From positions 22,240,387 through 22,304,386 of the forward strand of contig CM034392.1 in assembly GCA_019925095.2 (NCBI GenBank): DNA of 64,000 nucleotides, read 5' to 3'. Position 1 is the stretch's first letter; each line of letters begins with the position of its first letter. The translations under genes and the position numbers were made by a program. Source of the stretch: Dendrolimus kikuchii (lineage: Eukaryota > Arthropoda > Insecta > Lepidoptera > Lasiocampidae). The notes beneath the pieces are model-generated. The model was not told the DNA's origin and made no database searches. It saw only the letters and a list, made by a program, of their open reading frames with translations. Positions 41,519-53,117 of this stretch are shown piece by piece.

Positions 41519-44500
41519 TGGCAGTGACGGCACATAAGACTGTTGCGTCGTTGATGCAAAAGACCTTGAATCGGCAAGCAGCCAATGCCAGATTTAAATT
41601 GAAGTTCAGTAAGGGACAGATTGAGAATATTTTACTAAATTTTGCGAGGAACAGTTCTTCAGGTCCATACAATGAATTGGTGAAGGTACTGAAGGAATAC
41701 AACTTGAATGATGATAACTACAGGATAGTTTTTGACGAGTGTTGGTCTTGTGTGGTAGTGTTAGGACGGGATTTTAATCAATTTGTGGATGCTGTGTGTG
41801 AGATTGACTGGGTGGGGAGAGATCCTGAATTGGTGGATCTTTACAGCAGGTTTGTCCTGAGCCTGGTCACAGCACACTCCTACCATTGCCCGAGGGTCAT
41901 GACTAGTTTAGTGAAATTACTGAAAGGTATGTCTTTGAAGCTTATACAATAATTAACATGAGCTAAAAATAATAAACTAGAATTGCAACAATTTTTCATG
42001 TAGCACAAAACTGATTACAATCAATTGTAAATAAGGTATAAAGTTGTAACAATTACATTAAAAAATGGGCTGTTATTATTATAAACTATTTCATGTATGT
42101 GACATAACATCAAATAATGATTTAAAAGGTTTTTTATGAAAGAATCTGCTTGAAAGGATGTTTGATTGATACCAGTTATTTATTAATATTAATATACAAG
42201 TTTATTAGAAATTATAATGAGATGTTTTTAATGCCGCTGCTCTACTTCTATTAATATTAGTGACTTTATCTATTGCATCTTATTTATATAATTAAAAAAT
42301 AACACATTAAGAATTAGCTACATTACTAAAGTTCATCACCATTACCTGAGTTATCAGTTAATATTTAACATCATTAACAATGTTGCATCTCAGATAAAGC
42401 ATGAAACCCTTGGCTTTATCTGTGTTATCTCTTTATTAGCATGTTATTTGAAGCATTATGGTGCAAGTGTAACAAAAGCATAAGGATTGTTTTTATTATG
42501 ATTATGATAACTTACATATCATAATATTATTTCAATTTTACTAAAAGTCCTTTTAAGGTGAAGGTATTAGCCATGGCCTAAACTTTATAGTTGCTTTTAG
42601 TTTTCAACAGTTGACTTTTTCACAAAAATATTGAGTATTGCACAACCTTTAAAACTCACCTTGAATTGCATTAAAATTTGTCAACACTAAACACAGTTAT
42701 ACCAGGTATGCATAAATTTATATATTACTACTAGCATGTACCAGCAAAACTTCCACAATGACAGAGTGGTATTTGGTAGTGACTTGTAATTATGGCACCA
42801 AAAAATGCTACCTCAATGCCACATTTCTGGCTATATTCTTTTATCACACAGAAATGATGTCATTTATTGGGATTAAAAGACATACAAACCTGGACATACC
42901 ACCTAGCTCAGTGTGGAGTTTTATTTAAATCCATTCAGTAGAATAAAAGAGAAGAAGAAAGAGAGAGAAAAATAAAGTAACAAACCCCAACATATCATGT
43001 TTGTCCAGAGAGAGGAATGAAAAAAAATCCACTCAGAAGTTTTGTGATACTCTAACAGCAGACAAATACAAATGAAACAAACTTTTCATTGGTGTTTACT
43101 GATCAATAATTTACCAAAAAAAATTATAAATTTTCATGATATGAGCATCTTTATAAAAGAGAAGATAAATAATTTGGTTTTATTCCTTTTAAATTACTGC
43201 TTTGTTTTATTCACAATAAAATAATAATTCATCTGAAAAACAACTGCGTCTTTGGAATACCTGCTATCACCTGAAAAATCAGTACTGAATAATCCTCAAG
43301 AACATTGGCATTGCTACAAGCCTTTAAAACTTTTCACAAATTTTCCCCTGTTTAAACACTTTAGAATTTAAATTATTTTATACTATTTGATCTTATAACA
43401 ATCCTTATTTTTCAGCTGATGGTGAAAATTGGGAGAACAGTCCATCCCCAGACCTTATCAACCAATGGTCCAATGTCCACACAATTATTGCACAAATAGT
43501 AGCTATTATTCCTATGTAAGTATATATAAATAAATACCTATATATAGAACTATGTTAAACACTTGAAATGTTTTGTTCTAAAGCTAGTAATTAATAGTTT
43601 ATGATGACTACAGACAAGTTAACATTTGGCCAAGGTTGGAGATGTGATGAAAAACATGTCATTAATCTCATGCTAGCCAAAATGTAAGTATGTATTAAAT
43701 GCCTAAGTCAGTTTCTGATTTTATAAGCTTTTATGTAACTTGCAATGGATGTATGTATGTTAGTTCGGGTGGAATCTTGCAATTTAAATTGACCAACTTC
43801 CCGGTTTCTCATTGAGCTGAAATTTTGCGCGCATATGTATATCTCGTGACAATGCAGTAATATGGTACCATGGAGCTGATCTGATGATGGAGTTGGCAGG
43901 TGGCCATATGAACTTCTGTACTAAACAAGATAAACCCGTCGTGTTTGGGCTCATTTTACTTGTCTTGGCTAGCACTTTGCTGCTACATGATATCCAGGAT
44001 CTCAAAATCTTGTATTTAAAAACCTTTTTAAAAAAGCTTTTTGATAACATTTTATGACATTTAATTTTTTATCTCATCAAGTGTGTTTCACATTTCTAAC
44101 TATAAAAGAAAGAACCAGAGCACAACTGATATACGTTTGGGTCTGTAAGAAAAAAGGAGTACAGAGGTCCTATGTTTGGCCAATCGTAGTTTGGCCACTG
44201 CCGTATGTACCTGAATTGGCACCACATAGCATTGTACTCGACTTAACTTATCAATCTCCCACCATTGCCCTTGGTCATGTGTGTTATACAGGTGGAATAT
44301 GTCCTACACTATATTTCTGGGTTTGCTTGCTGGTTCTGTAAATTTCATGAACAAACATTCCATTATTTACAATGATGTAAGTTGTCGATTGTGTAAAATC
44401 CATATATATAAGCCATAACACAAGTATAACTTGCTTAGTTTTAGGCATATACAATGTGTCTATTTCCATCCGATTATAATAATTTGTTGAGATGTGTTTT

Positions 44501-47500
44501 CTTCTCCAGCACTTGTCTGCTTCTTCAGCTTACAAATTTTTCAAGCTCTGTCTATCATCTTGGTTCTTATGGATATCCTTTTTTCTCGTTTTATCAATAT
44601 GGAAGACGTCTAAATATTGCTTGATCGTCAGCAACAGAGGTCTAAGTGAACTTTGCAAAAAAGTTTAACTATTTTAGGCACATGTTATTTGTCAAGGACC
44701 AGCCAAAATCGCATATTTAAAAATCTTTCTGCCTCATTGGACAAGATTCCAAAGGCGAAGATGGAGATGAAATATCTCAACAGTATGGCGATATCAAAAC
44801 ATTTACTTCAGAAGCAGGTAGTATGTTACAGTTATTGAGACTAGAGATATATTATTTATAATGTTCCATTGCTTAGCTATCAGATAAGTTCATTGGTCCT
44901 CGTTTTAGTTAGACACAGCTCAGCTCCTCTCTGAGCAATGTAGGTTTTTTTTGTTGCTTGAGTACAGCAGATAAGCTGACAGCCCAACTGTGATGGAAAA
45001 TGGTTACCGTCGCCTACGAACATTTGCAAAATTAAAGGTGCTACCAATGTGCTGCCGAGCTCATAGATAGGACTGGAACTTGGCCACTAATACCGGAAAA
45101 CAATTCAAGGTTGTTATAGCGGCGAAAAATGCCCCTCCACGTGACTATGAGTTGTTTTGTCGCTTCTTACGACAGGCTACCCGGCCGCAAGAATTAGTAT
45201 TCTTTCTCCATTCCTGCATAGATAAAAGGATACTCTAGTCGCGCAAACTCTAGCATACTAATTGTTGTATGATTTATAAATAGTGGCCATTAACAAATTA
45301 CGTCTCACGAATTTCATGATTTTTACCCCTCTCCCATCTTTGTCACAGCTGGTCACATTCGCGAGACTTCTCCCTCCTAAGAGTGACATCACCAATTTTG
45401 CAATTCTACATCATGAAATTGTTAAATTAAAACATCAGTTTTGTAATTAGTTTTTTTTTTCATTTAAATTATTTTTTAATAATTTAAACACTTGTTCATG
45501 CAATTAGATTTGGAAATATTTTGAAGTTTTTTGTTAATAGTTCAAATTTCGTGTTTTAAAGTTTAAATATATTAGACTAGTAGTGCCCGCGACGTCGTCC
45601 GCGTGGAATTTGTTTTCAAAACCACCAATTTTGAAACATTCTTTATTGGTGCTCCGCTTCTATTGATCTTAGCGTGATGATTATAGCCTTCCTCGATAAA
45701 TGCGCTATCTAACACTGAAAGAATTTTTTAATTCAGACCAGTAGTTCCTGAGATTAGCGCCTTCAAACAAACAACCTCTTCAGCTTTATATATTAGTACA
45801 AGATATAAGATTTTGAAATGTGACATCATGAAATTTAGGACCTCTCCCATTTCTTGACGCACAATGTCAGACTCGCATGTGTGACGTGATTTATGGATGG
45901 CCCTTTAACTACACTGGTAACAACTACTGTTGCAAAAGTCCAAATATGATAATCACTTTCCATGAGATAGGCCACAAGTGTGCTTGTTATACTCTAACAA
46001 TAAAAAAACACCTAAATAAATTAAAGTTGTAGACCACGGCACCTTCTTTAATAGGTCTATGATTCTCTTATAAAAAAAGTTGAGTTTTGCTGCACCAATC
46101 CCTAAATTACTCTTCTCACCCATAATAAATAATGGACTTAAACCTGATAGCTATGGCAACTTTTAATCATATTCATCTTATTTCAATTTCAGGACCAGTA
46201 ATTTGTTAATGCATATTGTAATAGAACAGTTCCCATACTACAAAGCTGGATGCTTTGCAAATAGAGCATACATCCATAATTTGATTTGGATGAGCAAGTA
46301 TATACCATGCCTGAAGGAACAAATCATGACAGCTATTATAAATAGGTGAGTAAAAGTTTTCTTTTATTGATTTATTTCTTTGATTATTTGGTCTCTGGTT
46401 CTGAAATTGGCTGTATATTATATATATACTTAACAATATTTCTTATTAGCCAAATACCTGAAAAACCAAATACTCTGGAATGTGTTGCCTCTTACTGTCA
46501 GAGAGGCCAAAACTTTACCTACATTTCGGAACTCCCTTAAAAAATACTAAACTAATATATTAAACATTTACTTATTTATCTATTGTTATATATCTTATAC
46601 TAATATATAAAGCTGAAGAGTTTGTTTGAACGCGCTAATCTCAGGAACTACTGGTCTGATTTGAAAACTTGTTTCAGTGTTAGATAGCCCCTTTATCGAG
46701 GAAGGCTATATATCATTACGCTAAGACCAATAGGAGCAGAGCACAAATGAAAAATGTTTCAAAATCGGGGGCTTTTTATAACTTACTTGTTTTTTACTAT
46801 TCCACGCGAACAAAGTCGTGGACAGAAGCTAGTGTTAATATAAAATGCTTGTCGTATATAATGTTAACAAATATATTTATTTTGTATAAACATATATATT
46901 GATATATTAGCGCGATGGAGTGAATATTTTAGAGAAATGTATGATGATATCCTGGATGCTGGCACCACGACTGAGTCTGTGACTGACTCCGAGGAGTCAG
47001 CATCCGAGATCACTTTGGAAGAGATCGAATGGTCGATAAGAAGTCTGAAAAATGGAAAGGCAGGAGGAATCGATAGTGTGTCTGCTGAGATGATCAAATA
47101 TGGTGGAACCTGCGTCCGGGACGCTTTCCTGTCCTTATGCAACTTGTGCTGGAGGACGGGAAAGGTTCCCAAGGACTGGAGGCGCGCTGTCATCGTGCCC
47201 TTGTATAAAGGCAAGGGGTCACGTATGGAGTGCGCCAGCTACAGGGCCATCAGTTTGATCAGCACAGCATCTAAAGTGTATACGAAGATTATTGAAAAGA
47301 GAATGAGAGTGGTATCCGATGGATTACTGTGGGATGCACAAGGTGGCTTCAGAAATGGAAAGGGATGTATGGATCAAGTTTTCTCTCTCCGCAATATCGT
47401 CGAGAAGCAGCTGGCTATGGGCCGGAAGGTTTTCTGCGGTTTTGTGGATCTAGAGAAAGCATTTGACAGGGTTGTGCGGAAGGAGCTCTGGGACATATTG

Positions 47501-50500
47501 CCCGGATATGGGATTAATGGCCAATTGATGCGTGCTGTGCAGTCCACTTACGAGGACTGTATGGCATGCGTGCGAGTGGATGGCAGCCTGTCGCCCTGGT
47601 TTGACGTCAATATTGGCGTCAGGCAGGGCTGCGTGCTGTCGGCTTTGCTGTTCATCCTATACCTGGACGATTGTCTCCAGAGAATAAGATTGATGGATGT
47701 TGGGGTGCGAATGAGTGATCTAGTTGTAAGCACCTTGCTTTATGCGGATGATGCCGTGCTTTTAGCCGAATCGCCATCAGAACTGCAAACACTAGTCACA
47801 ATGATGAAAGATGACTGTCAGGCGAGAGGCTTACATTTGAATGCGAAGAAAACAAAGGTTATGGTGTTTGAAAGAGAAAAAACCAGAACGAATGCAAGGA
47901 TAATGGTCGATGATGTTATGCTGGAGCAAGTGAATGAGTTTGTATATCTTGGATGTGCTTTTAGCAGGGATGGAAGGTACACCGCTGATATAGAAAGAAG
48001 AGTAAATTTGGGGAATAGTTTGAATGGAGCGTTAGGTAAACTTCTAGGCGCTAAGAACCTCAGCCAGAAGGCCCAGCTCGCCATACACAACGCGGTGCTG
48101 GTACCTACGCTCACGTATGGAAGCGAGAGTTGGGTATGGAAGAGAGAGCATGAAAGTAGAGTAAACGCGGTTGAGATGCGAGCACTGCGCAAAATCTGCG
48201 GAGTGACGCTCGCGGACCGCGTTCGTAATACCGAAGTAAGAAAGAGAGTTGGTCTGAAAGAGAGTGTCGGGGTGAAGGTAAGGAAAGGAATGCTCCGGTG
48301 GTTCGGGCATGTGGAAAGAATGCATGATGAAAGAATGACTAAACAGATATACAATGCAAAAGTGGATGGATGCAGAAGTCGTGGAAGGCCACGACACACC
48401 TTCCATGATCAAATTGATCGTGTACTAGCGGAGGGTGATGTCAGGAGCCTTAAGAACAGACGAGTGTGCATGACAAGAGTTATGAATGTCAAAGAAGCAA
48501 GTGAGGTGTGTAAGAATGGGCCTAAATGGCGCTCTGTTGTTCGTGCCTACCCCGCAAGGGAGCTGGCGTGAAGTTATGTATGTATGTATATATATTGATA
48601 TTCTATAAATGTGTCTGGATTTGTGTATGTATTAAATTTATAAAGTAGTGTAAGTTCATACTTATACTACTTTATAAATTTAATAAACAAATATATATAT
48701 AATTAATTGCAGAGGTGTATTTTTTTTCTGCTCCACCTACATCACCAGATTAGTCAAGTATTTCTTTTAAGCTAGGTTACCTGGAAGAGATCCCTTTTAG
48801 CGATAAGGCCACCTGTTGTTTTGCCAAGATGTATTGTAATTATGCATTTTGTTTTTGTATTTGTTTATTTTGGTGAGCACCAAAGTGTTATCTAGCTAAT
48901 TTTATTTCAGAATGATAATAATGGACGTTAACATCGTTGAACTTGATAAGAACAAACCTCAAAATGACACATTTGAAATGGACACAGAAGAAAGAGATGA
49001 GGTCTCGGAAGCTCTAGACTATTGTATGCTGGAAGTTCTAAAATGGCTGGAAGATGAACGAGATCAAGTCCTAGCTATATTTTGCAATGTGTTTGAGAAG
49101 ATTATTCTACCCACACATGGTAGTAGGTCTGTAACTTCCTTTATAATATCCACTTTAATTTCAAATATAAATAAATAATCAGCAAAGAGACATACATTGT
49201 ATACCCATGTTAAGTAAGTTACGCTTTTACTAAATTTACCATGCCAGGGATAAAACCTACAGCTTCTGTGTCCTGATTAACTAAGCCAACAAAGACTTGG
49301 CCCACTCAAATACTAAGGCTGTCAATATAGTTTAACATGCATACTTATTACAATTTTGAAGAAGGTACCTTTTTACCTTTAGCAATCTGAACCCTAAGAA
49401 TAGTGGATGATTGTCATTTCTAGGGAACTCTTTAATGTTTATAGACAGACACACTTGATTATAAATATAAATATTGTTGTGAAGAATACTAATCCTTTAC
49501 AGGTGTTTTATTGCCCCTTCGAATTTAAATGATCTATTACTCGCGCTATTCTTTTTATGCCTCCCAGTAAGACGTCGTAAATCCTTTCTTCTTTTGTTTG
49601 CATTTCGTTGCACATTCTTAGAAGCTTACAAGTTAAGAATTCAAACAAATAGTGGACATTTTGTAGCAGGTCATGTCTAATTTACAAATATATAAAGTTC
49701 TCAGTCGGGACTCAGTTATTAGAGTTTCAACTGCGATCCAGGCGTTACCTAGTGTACTTTTGGAACAAGTATGTTATGATGATGGACTTTGCGCGATTTA
49801 TGTCATTACCATTTTCTGCTCTATGGTTTGAACTTGTTGAATTCGGTTTTGTTTGTAAGAACTGTGAATTATGCGTGTGTACTTCTAATATACTTGTGAT
49901 AATTTCAACAGTATTTTAATTCGTATCCTGCAAATACGTAATAATATCAATATAGGATATATAAACTAGACATTTGCTCATTATGTCTTTTAGCCTAATG
50001 GGGCTTGTGTTGCATTGTTAGTAAGTCGTGGTAGCGTAATGCGACCCGGTAGGTGGTGCCGCTCAACACCTCTTTAACGGTGGAACCGATGTTGATGAAA
50101 TATTTTTGTGTTTTTTCAAGTAGATTCGAGAATAATCTAGATTAACAATTGGTCCCGGCCGATGGCGCAACCGATTTCTAGATTTTTATTTTTTAATGGT
50201 AAGACAACGTCTATCGGGTACAGCTAGTTATTGAATAAAAAGAATTTGAATTTCTTTTTATCTTTTTCAGATACGTCCAATTCCTTTTACTATACACAAT
50301 ATCAATAAAACAACAATGCGCTGATCGGATTCTTTCGAACCTATGGATAATAGCAGCTGGACTCCAAGGTCTTGGACCGGGCGCCCTGTCCACACGACGC
50401 ACAGCTGCCAGTCACCTTTCTGGTCTTCTAGCGAGATGTGTGAGGGTCCCGAAGTCTAGATTAATACATTACTTGAAGACAATGGCCGATTGGTGCCATT

Positions 50501-53117
50501 CGTATGTTACTGCTACACAGGAATCGACTACCGCGACTGATAATTTGAAAGCGCATGGTGCTTTCCACGCGATCTGTCATGCTTTGTTCTATTTGGTTGC
50601 GTTCAAGAACCATCATTTGTTCACGAGTAAAGATAGTAAGTGTTTTTGTTCTATACTCTTTTATGGGGAGCGCTATCGATATACGGCACATTTATTCATT
50701 ATTTGAGATATAAAGTTAACGTTATAAAAAAAAAATAACCACGAAGTTAGACTTCTAACCTATATTAAAAAAGTTCGGAGCTGTTCATAATATATAAATG
50801 TGCTGTATAACTATACCCCACCCCTTTTATCCTTTACTAGTGTTGTGCCAGCGAAACTTCTTTTGCGTAACCGTCGCAACGTATTTGATAGTGAATTACG
50901 ACTGCAGTGCCATCTGTTTTATGTCAATTCAGCCCGAGTCCAGGAACAATACTTTTTTCTGGATGGGAAATATCCTATGTCCTTTTTTGTCTCTAATGTA
51001 TATACAATTCATGATGATCTGAAATAAAGACAATAAGAAAAGAAAAAAAAATGTAATAAAAAAACTATAATGTAAGATAAAAATAATAATGGATAATCTT
51101 ACTAATTGAATTTTCACTGTTTCTCCACATAACCTTCTACCTCACATAATAGAATATTTTTATAAATAGATTTCACCTATTTATAATTTAAAATCTTAAA
51201 TCAACATAACTATTACATTATCCGTGCAGGAACGGAGAAAGAATACAATTTCCTGCGGCCGGGCGGCCTGTCGTAAGAGGCGACTAAACAACCCACAGCC
51301 AGGTGGTAGGGCATTTGCCCGACTGGATGGCTACCACCCCTGGTCTTAAGTATGTCGCTATAACAACCTTGAGTTGTGTTCCGGCATTAGTGACCAGGTT
51401 CCAGTCTCCCTTAAGAGAGCAGCAGCGCATTTGTAGCACCTCTGGTGTTGCAAATGTCCATAGGCGATGGTGACCGCTTTCCATCAAGTGGGCCATCTGT
51501 CTGTCTGCTGAACTCCTGCAATAAAAAAAACTATATATTTGTTTGAACTTGTATCAAAGTTGAAAGACATCTTTCTGGCTACTGTAAAATTTTGAAAGAA
51601 TAACAGTAAACCATCAATTTGCATTTATAGCATAGAAGAAATTATTCTCGTACCATGCCATTTTATAGTCATAATAAAACTACAATGACTATAGTGACAA
51701 TTAAAATCTTTATACCCTATACCTATGTGCTAGTGATAAGTGTTTTATTACAGGTGTAATATTCGTGGAGTCCTTAAACCTGCCGCGTTTAGTGACGTGC
51801 GCCCTCAACCCGTTGCGAACGTGTCCCCCGCAAGTGTCGCGCGCGTTCGCGTCGGTGACGCGGCAACACCAAGTGGTCTATTGCCAGGCCATCATTGAAC
51901 GGAACTCAAGGCACACGCTTCAGACCACTGAGGAGCAATACGATGAATGGTTCCCATACGACCCTTATACGTTGCCTGTGTGAGTATAATTTTCTAAGAG
52001 ACGAAAAGTGATCAGTCGAATTAGCTAATGGCCCTTTCTTATACCTTGCCAGTCATTCACTTGACTTACAATCGGTTGAATTTTGACATTATAGAAGTTA
52101 TGTCAAATTTTAACTGATATTAAGACAAACGAATGGACAGTGTGCAACACAGCTGGTCGCTGGTTTGAGAATTTTTGTTAATTTTATTTTACTTTATTTG
52201 GGGGGCTAACAGTTATCATTAATAATAACTAGAAATAAGCTAGATAGGAAAGAAAAAAAATTAAATTAAACAAAGAAACAAAAAGTGAGCATAGATATAA
52301 GGTACTTAAACTGATAAATCCGAGTTTGAATAGAACTCTACCAACTTTGCGCTAAATAATGCTACACAATAGTGACAGTACATAATATAGACATAGACCT
52401 ATTTACTAATAAGTAAGTAGGCCTAAGTCTATATCTTCCAATTTACTTATTAAATTCATTTGCTGTTCTTATACAGAACAAATTACATTGGAAAACTGTG
52501 TGTCAACGATGTGTGTAATAATTTCCTAGAGGGAACATACAAATGTTAATTTCTCAATGAGATTTGCACTGTAGCAACGAGAGATACTGGTTGAATAATA
52601 CTTCAGATGGCAGAGAGTAGTATTCACTTTGAAAACGGTAACCTTAAATACAAATATTAACAAGTCGTACTGCTAGTACAATGTATAGCACAGTGTGTGA
52701 GCGGGACGCATGATGTGAGAGTGAGATAGAGCAAGTATTAATATCTGCGCTAGTCAGTAGTTCGTTGTCTGCTGCGATGACTAGACGTATGCAGCTCCCA
52801 TAACACCATCAATTTTAGATTGCGCAATTTTTAAAGGCGACTGTGATTTGTTTAAGGAATTTATGCAATAAAATAATTCTTAATTTTTTCATTATATTAT
52901 TTGTTACAGTTCCGGCAAAATTATATGGCCGCTGTGCATAGAATATAAAGATTGGTCGAAGGTTGGCGAAGACGAGACCCAGTATTCGGGCATGAAGAAA
53001 AAACTAGAGGCTGATGATGACGATTATTTAATGGGCAGCCCTAGCCAGAAGCGAGCCAGTTCGCTTTCGAATGGCGTCGCGGCTGGTTTCCGGACTAGTG
53101 AAAACACAATGATGTAA
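41518..53117 (+). CDS. RRN3: RNA polymerase I-specific transcription initiation factor RRN3 (TIF-IA), 7 exons
   Basis: Exons are 41518-41926, 43416-43515, 46193-46345, 48911-49126, 50271-50635, 51754-51979 and 52910-53117. All introns are GT-AG with matching phases. They total 1677 bases, 558 residues plus TAA (human RRN3 is about 650). The protein matches RRN3 throughout: the early helical repeats (YNELVKVLKEYNLND), SNLLMHIVIEQFPYYKAG, AYIHNLIWMSKYIPCLKEQI, FEKIILPTHGSRYVQF, AFHAICHALFYLVAFKNHHL, LNPLRTCPPQVSRAFASVTR and QAIIERNSRHTL followed by WFPYDPY, then an acidic C-terminal tail with DDDDYLMGSPSQKR. RRN3 bridges Pol I and the promoter-bound SL1/TIF-IB complex, and its phosphorylation couples rRNA synthesis to growth signals. 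The ATG has A at -3 and G at +4. It overlaps the stop of the upstream ORF, so translation may need reinitiation or leaky scanning. Introns host Helitron, RTE, MITE and SINE insertions. Confidence 0.95.
43727..44040 (+). repeat. dispersed repeat, copy 2 (first copy at 14530-14717)
   Basis: Starts AAGCTTTTATGTAACTTGCA and ends ACCTTTTTAAAAAAGCTTTT. It shares the internal blocks listed for copy 1 and has extra 5' sequence (GACCAACTTCCCGGTTTCTC, ATTGAGCTGAAATTTTGCGC). Located in RRN3 intron 2. Confidence 0.6.
44325..44470 (+). repeat. SINE body fragment (relative of 15305-15470)
   Basis: In opposite orientation to the 15.3-kb copy, it shares the region encoding LVLWLIY in one frame and ATACAATGTGT near its end. 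44471-44954 has nothing else identified. Confidence 0.45.
44955..45225 (+). repeat. dispersed repeat, 'GTGGTTACCGTCGCCTATGG' family
   Basis: Contains AATGGTTACCGTCGCCTACG, TTGGCCACTAATACCGGAAA, the CGCTTCTTACGACAGGC block and TTCTCCATTCCTGCA. Lies in RRN3 intron 2. Confidence 0.6.
45286..45910. mobile_element. MITE split by a Helitron
   Basis: The left end, GTGGCCATTAACAAATTACG, and the reverse complement of the right end, GGGCCATCCATAAATCACG, are related inverted repeats. The interior is resumed on both sides of the Helitron at 45577-45803 (both flanks have CTCTCCCAT). Confidence 0.5.
45577..45803 (-). mobile_element. non-autonomous Helitron, 227 bp
   Basis: The minus strand starts TCTTGTACTAATATATAAAG after A and ends GGGCACTACTAG before T. 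It has the same body as 46593-46832 (GGAACTACTGGTCTGA, ATTTATCGAGGAAGGCTATA). Confidence 0.8.
46593..46832 (+). mobile_element. non-autonomous Helitron, 240 bp
   Basis: Starts TCTTATACTAATATATAAAG after A and ends GACAGAAGCTAG before T. Contains CGCGCTAATCTCAGGAACTA and TTATCGAGGAAGGCTATATA. A near-complete short Helitron in RRN3 intron 3. Confidence 0.85.
46906..48587 (+). mobile_element. RTE-clade LINE copy B, 5'-truncated, RT frame open
   Basis: Flanked by the 14-base target duplication ATATATATTGATAT (46892-46905 and 48588-48601). Ends in TATG repeats. Same strand as RRN3, in its intron 3. Confidence 0.9.
46937..48571 (+). CDS. RTE reverse transcriptase, truncated at its N-terminus
   Basis: Open for 544 residues with all RT blocks: [19 protein letters not shown] (about residues 40-58), [51 protein letters not shown] and the catalytic LYADDAVLL (about 268-276). 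A thumb-like region follows, then the C-terminal [10 protein letters not shown] and [14 protein letters not shown]. It ends [14 protein letters not shown] elements encode an AP endonuclease upstream; it is missing here through 5' truncation at 46906, so the copy cannot transpose alone. The unbroken frame shows it is young. It has no promoter of its own. Confidence 0.85.
   Translation: MYDDILDAGTTTESVTDSEESASEITLEEIEWSIRSLKNGKAGGIDSVSAEMIKYGGTCVRDAFLSLCNLCWRTGKVPKDWRRAVIVPLYKGKGSRMECASYRAISLISTASKVYTKIIEKRMRVVSDGLLWDAQGGFRNGKGCMDQVFSLRNIVEKQLAMGRKVFCGFVDLEKAFDRVVRKELWDILPGYGINGQLMRAVQSTYEDCMACVRVDGSLSPWFDVNIGVRQGCVLSALLFILYLDDCLQRIRLMDVGVRMSDLVVSTLLYADDAVLLAESPSELQTLVTMMKDDCQARGLHLNAKKTKVMVFEREKTRTNARIMVDDVMLEQVNEFVYLGCAFSRDGRYTADIERRVNLGNSLNGALGKLLGAKNLSQKAQLAIHNAVLVPTLTYGSESWVWKREHESRVNAVEMRALRKICGVTLADRVRNTEVRKRVGLKESVGVKVRKGMLRWFGHVERMHDERMTKQIYNAKVDGCRSRGRPRHTFHDQIDRVLAEGDVRSLKNRRVCMTRVMNVKEASEVCKNGPKWRSVVRAYPARELA
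48630..48685. repeat. 25-bp inverted repeat with 6-base loop
   Basis: Arms 48630-48654 and 48661-48685 match with one mismatch (TATTAAATTTATAAAGTAGT at the left). A likely small foldback element or cruciform site, 29 bases after the RTE target duplication. Confidence 0.75.
48722..48893 (+). repeat. retroposon tail, 'GGAAGAGATCGC' family
   Basis: Begins CTGCTCCACCTACATCACCA, with core CCTGGAAGAGATCCCTTTTA and end TATTTTGGTGAGCACCAAAG. Ends 17 bases before RRN3 exon 4. Confidence 0.55.
49180..49330 (-). repeat. SINE fragment with decayed pol III boxes
   Basis: On the minus strand there is an A-box-like TTTGAGTGGGCCAAGTC and a B-box-like GGTTTTATCCCTGGC. Body relative of 15305-15532. 49331-50026 in the same intron holds nothing else identified. 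Confidence 0.45.
50030..50227 (+). mobile_element. Helitron 3' part
   Basis: It ends GACAACGTCTATCGGGTACA then GCTAG before T. Contains CCCGGTAGGTGG and ACAATTGGTCCCGGCCGATG blocks as in 4966-5275. Ends 43 bases before RRN3 exon 5. Confidence 0.55.
51225..51525 (-). repeat. dispersed repeat, 'GTGGTTACCGTCGCCTATGG' family, near full copy
   Basis: Inverted, from GTGCAGGAACGGAGAAAGAA to GACAGACAG, with GTCGTAAGAGGCGACTAAAC, GGATGGCTACCACCCCTGGT and GTCCATAGGCGATGGTGACC. In RRN3 intron 5. Confidence 0.65.
52028..52150. mobile_element. palindromic foldback MITE, diverged copy
   Basis: GGCCCTTTCTTATACC, GTCATTCACTTGACTTACAA and the inverse TTATGTCAAATTTTAACTGA and ACGAATGGACAG match the family. 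One terminus is lost. In RRN3 intron 6. Confidence 0.5.
52151..52909. other. RRN3 intron 6, remainder
   Basis: Contains a partial inverted repeat around 52385-52430 (ATAGACCTATTTACT and AGTAAGTAGG). Nothing else identified. Confidence 0.4.

Noticed and set aside
43616..43690. Possible extra RRN3 exon ending AAAATGTAAGTATG
   Set aside because: Frame contains stops, and exon 2 joins exon 3 perfectly without it.
49500..49600. Acceptor-like TTTACAG/GTG as the next RRN3 exon after exon 4
   Set aside because: Reads into a stop at once; the real continuation is at 50271, where YVQF matches RRN3.
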